Shown here piece after piece: positions 21,306 to 25,648 of a stretch of DNA of 25,648 bases. Below the pieces are notes generated by a model, which did no database searches, was not told where the DNA came from, and saw only the letters and a list, made by a program, of their open reading frames with translations. The DNA is from Agrocybe praecox (lineage: Eukaryota; Basidiomycota; Agaricomycetes; Agaricales; Agrocybaceae). The DNA lies in the NCBI GenBank assembly GCA_964017145.1, contig CAXHKQ010000286.1, positions 1-25,648 on the forward strand, read 5' to 3'. The translations under genes were made by a program, and so were the position numbers. Numbering within the stretch: the first letter of the stretch is position 1; every line of letters begins with the position of its first letter.

Positions 21306-24300
21306 CTGTACTCGGACACATCGTGGCACATCGCAGGGCGGAAGATACAGACACACACAAGCATATAGTAAAATTGTCGGCGTCAACGTGAACGTGCGTC
21401 CGCCGCTGTCGTGGCGACAAGGTCAGCGCTCAGTCAAATTGGCGCCATGTGTCGCACGTCAGCTAATGCAATCTATCGACAATATCGGTGAATTTGTCAC
21501 AATTTGCGCTCGATCGCACGTGTAATGTAATGAATGCACTAGCACACCTTTCTGCGCTCGATATTCAAATGTTGTCGATCGGTTGGTGTGTGTGCACCTA
21601 ACAGCGACCATTTGTCATTGATTGATCGGCAGCAGTTCGCGCGCGCGCTGATTGCAACACACTCAGATGGAGTCAGACTGGCAGCCGTTATGAGCCATTT
21701 TATGCATTGTATATGATCTCGAGTGCGCACCAGCAGTCGTGTCTGTGCACTTGACGCGATCATGCATAATATAGTCATAACTTTTCCACTATTTGAATAA
21801 GTGATCAATACGGCTAAAATGAAAACATAGCCGTCGCACTCGCGCTCGGACAGGATGGAAGTGATTGTGCGACTGCGATTGTGTTTATGTGAGCGCCATC
21901 TTTGACGCCAGTCGCATTAAAATGCAAATATTATGATCAATCCGAGTGTTTATGGCATTTGGTGCTCGTGTGTATGTGAGTGCGAAATTGGCAAGGTCGT
22001 TGCAGTCAGCGGTGGTCTTTTGTGTCACATAACAATTATTTTGTAAACGGGTATTTTTAGTAATATCTGAACATGAAATCAACACAAATACTCATGTCCA
22101 AGATATTTTTTGTTTTTTAAATAATACGCGATTTACATATAATCGTGCATAGCTGCAATATGCTATGCAGCAGTGCATAGAAAATATCACCCTGGGCATA
22201 ATTACGTTAATGGCGTTGTGAATTTTGCACTGTTCACGTTGGATATAGAAACGCGGATCACGATTCTAATTAGTCTCATAGCACTTCACAAAAACGGTTT
22301 TATTCAGTTAGATTGTTCAGTTGCGCATGCACAATACTATAAATAGGTTTGTCTATGATTCAACACATTATTCCGTACGAAAGGCAGTTTAGATAGTGTT
22401 TGATGCCTATTCGAATCATGGCAAATGTGACATCCAGTCTACTTCAAATGTCAACGCGCTCGTTTTGTAACCATTATCAAAACCAGCCGATGGACAAGGT
22501 TACGCTTGTAACGAAAATGTGTGTCGCATAGTTAAGCCAGTGTTCGATTGACGTAAGCTGACAAGATGAATTCGGTTACATTTTTAATCTGACGAACACG
22601 AGCCTACGCATTTTAAAAATCACGTTATATTAAATAGTTATCGTCATTCAAATCAGGATATCTGAGCACTTTTTCACTGGTCATAATTAACTCAACACTC
22701 TACACTTGCACGCGGGATGATTTATGCAGTTTAGACAAATCTTAACGATGTGCGATAATCCGTTTTTATGTTCGTTTCTGGTGCTGGTGATAGTCATCGT
22801 CGTTGTGGTGGCACATATAAATTATCATTTTCCGCAGATTTCATGCATCGGTTTTTCGCAACACTGGAGTACATTATCCAAATGTATGTACGTTGTGTTC
22901 GATGAAGTGTGCACACTCTTGCGGAGAACTGTCCTTCGAGCAATTCATGTGGCGTGTATCGTTTTTTTGCGTTGCGTAATCAATATGTGGGAATCACTGC
23001 CCCTGCGTGTACTTTCCTTTCAGCGCACACAACACAAACACGCACATCGTTCGGACATCGCACACACACACACACTGGACAGCAGACACAAATACGATCG
23101 GACCGTTGATGTGCATTAAAAATTCATTGTCCCTTTTATGGTTTAATTAAACGCGATCGCGCGACCGCGCTTGTGAGCAAAAGGCGCGCTCGCGTTCACG
23201 GTTCGAATAATAAATCGTTCGGTGCACACTGATATGAAATGCGCGCACTCGCTCGATGTGAATTGCGTGTATACGCTGGACAAATACACATTCGCACGGG
23301 AATAATCGCGCGCAGAAACACACACACACACACGAACCAAGTTATCACCACCAATCGCTCGCCGATGTTGTGCTGTGTTGTCTGTGTGTGTCTGCTCGGT
23401 GTCTGTGTGTTTGCGTTTATGTGTAAGTTTGACGATCATAAATTATTCCGTCCGTGGAATTAAATATGAGACCACGAATTCTGCGAGCGCGCGCGCACTG
23501 CGTTAATTTATGTGTGTTGATTGTGTGTGTGGTGCACTGGGCTGGGCACACGGTGTTCATTCCTTCTGGTGTATGTATGTGTATATGTTCCGATACAGCA
23601 TCATGGGCACCGGTGGAACAGAATCACTTTTGGCACAGCAATCTATGCACGAAATGTATGCTGAAACGCAGCGGTGACATTCAACACACATACACGCACC
23701 ACACAATCGACGACACACGGAAGCCTGCCAAATGCTAAACGCCTGTGCGTGCCCGAACAACCTTCGACACGCACCGCGCGCCCGTGTGCAGTCTCGCGGC
23801 TCCGCACAAAAGAAGCACTCACGCGCCGAACTACGCCAAACACGCACGCGATGCAGAATCGTGTATCGAACGTCGATGTATTCGTCGATGTTGCGCGATG
23901 TCGATGTCGCGACGCGCCGCAGCACTCAACGTCGTCCGCGATATGTCCGACGACGACGACGACGACGATGATGATGATGGAACGTGTACTCACGATCGAT
24001 GCTTCTTGTGTGCGCGCGCGCGCGGTATCGCAAAATACGTTTTTGGTACGCGTGTGTGTGTGCCGCCCCGCGTATGCGTACGTGCGGACGTGCGTGCGTT
24101 CCGAGAGTGGTGGTCAAATTGATCTTGTTCCGTCAACCTCGACGCTCGGTGACAGACTAAAAACCGTCTTATACAACATATACGACGATCCACACACACT
24201 CGAGGTACGCGCGCGCGCGACTCTACTCGCACGTATGTGTATGTGTTTGTGTGTGCGGCTTGAGACGCTTGCGCATGCGACGTCTCCGCACACATACACG

Positions 24301-25648
24301 CACACATAGCACGTATGTACACAGCAAGTCGTCTTGGTGCAAACACACACACACACATAGCGATAGCGTATAAAACAAGTCCATCGCGCGCGCGTGCATA
24401 TGTATTCGTTCAAATGTTTGCGCGCATGCGTGCGTGTGTGTGTGTGTGAGCCTACCTGATTTGCCAGCCATGCATATGTACACACACTCGGCGGTGCGTG
24501 TTTGCGATAGCTTGTTTATATGGCGCTTTCGCTGTACAAGAGGATCGTCCCGATTTGCACACACGTCGATTTGCACACACGTCGTCGGATCGTCTGGTGT
24601 CGGTAAGTGCCGCGTCGGGGACGGCTTCTGTGCACACTTTCAATCCGACACATTTCGTGTGATAACGATAACGATCAACCAGCACCAGTCGATGCATAGA
24701 GTTGATCGCATGCGCGGCTCAAATTGGCCAGATGCCGCTGTGCGAATTTCATTATGTATTCGTGTTATTATATAACACGAAACAGTTGCAATCAGCACGA
24801 ACACGATCGCGACACAACCAATAAACTTGTCAACTGTCACCGTGTGTTCCACCAGGCCTTTTGTTACACAGCGCGCACGTGAACGTGTGTACTATCCGTA
24901 TTCGCCCTGTTCGCAACTGCGTGCGCACTTTTCTCAATTTATCTCATAAATATATCGGCTTTGAATGCGCTAAAGCGGTAACACCGCAGTCAGTTGGACT
25001 GGACTGGCTCTAGCCGCCGAGTGGTTGCGAATTTTCGCACTGCTGCCGCTGCGGCTGCGAGAAATAAGTAAGTAAGCGCTCTGACGTGTGGTTGACGTTT
25101 TGCGGCGCGCACGCAGACGTCGAGTGCGATGCGATTGTCTTAAGCCATCGCGGATTTGCTCGCCAATCATCCATCACGTGGCGGCAGCATTGTTGACGTC
25201 GATGTCGTCGCCGTCGCCGTCGCGCGACGACGACGACGATGGCGTGGCGCTGGCGTGCCGATTGAATTGCTCCGGCATGCACTGATAGATCGACCTCGCG
25301 TGTGTGCGAACGTACACATGGCAACCAACACGCAACATGCTTTTGGCCCGATCGAAATTGAGCGGAATCGCGCGCGCTCGCGATAGAAGCCAACACAAAA
25401 AGATCAAATAACGAAATAATTGACAACGCAATCGCGCGACATGGACGCGTACGTATGTTCGTGTGCTGGGCGCTCGTCTGAGTGCTCGCAAAACGCACGC
25501 CTTGGGATTGTGGCGCGCGCGCGCGGCGAGTGCCGGCAAAACGATTGATGGATGGTTGGATGCGTGCTGTGCACGCACGCACTCGCTGGCGTGCGATTTG
25601 AGATGTTTGCGGTGTTTGTTTTTTCGCGCGGTCTGTCTGTGCGTGTGT
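21306..25648 (-). other. upstream grh intron or 5' region, no exon recognised
   Basis: More than 4.3 kb upstream (in gene direction) of the first recognised exon. It is GC- and CA-rich except for an AT-rich stretch at about 22020-22720. A (CGA)7(TGA)3 repeat lies at 23948-23977. The grh start codon exon, promoter and any alternative N-terminal exons could not be identified. A plus-strand frame at 22724-23119 with a hydrophobic N-terminus has no further support. Confidence 0.7.
23948..23977. repeat. (CGA)7(TGA)3 repeat
   Basis: Seven CGA units followed by three TGA units, non-coding as far as can be told. Confidence 0.92.

Noticed and set aside
22724..23119. 131-codon plus-strand frame with a hydrophobic N-terminal segment
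   Set aside because: It ends in a CACA-driven His/Thr tail, has no recognised family and no supporting splice or promoter signal.
25010..25582. 190-codon minus-strand frame considered as an upstream grh exon
   Set aside because: The Arg/Ser/Ala-rich sequence has no resemblance to the Grainyhead N-terminus that I can recognise, and arises partly from CGT/CGA repeats.

Overview
The window looks like arthropod, most likely insect, nuclear DNA. It carries part of one multi-exon gene on the minus strand, with GT-AG introns, long introns rich in CA/TG and CG simple repeats, and decayed eukaryotic transposable elements. The gene is recognisable from its protein as grainyhead (grh), the CP2-family transcription factor of epidermal barrier formation. 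Species and order cannot be fixed from the sequence alone.

Seven consecutive coding exons are supported, read from high to low coordinates: 21305-21183, 21059-20947, 20866-20440, 20313-20096, 13971-13809, 5509-5398 and 2982-2888. They sum to 1251 nt, exactly 417 codons, with every junction in phase. The first four exons, clustered in 1.2 kb, encode the low-complexity central region and the linker into the DNA-binding domain. The last three, separated by introns of 8.3 kb and 2.4 kb, encode the N-terminal half of the CP2 DNA-binding domain. No start codon exon was found above 21305. The rest of the CP2 domain and the dimerisation domain must lie beyond base 1, because exon 2982-2888 ends at a good donor and nothing fits in the remaining 2.9 kb.

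The long introns are mostly GC-rich, CpG-replete sequence full of (CA)n, (CGG)n and (CGT)n runs. Several more AT-rich islands hold old mobile elements: a hAT-like miniature element (2212-2500), a tRNA-derived SINE (about 8245-8506), an internally deleted Tc1/mariner-type element with a broken transposase relic (8609-9307), a possible piggyBac-like miniature element (9945-10319) and a second hAT-like element (17706-18261). No independent gene inside the introns could be supported. The many open frames there have repeat-driven His/Thr/Arg/Cys/Val composition and look like chance.

The most interesting points concern grh processing: a 123-nt intron with no in-frame stop (possible retained coding intron), a 6-nt tandem splice acceptor, an acceptor built directly on a CA microsatellite, and a DSGIGT motif resembling a Slimb/beta-TrCP degron. 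No wholly new biological system was seen.
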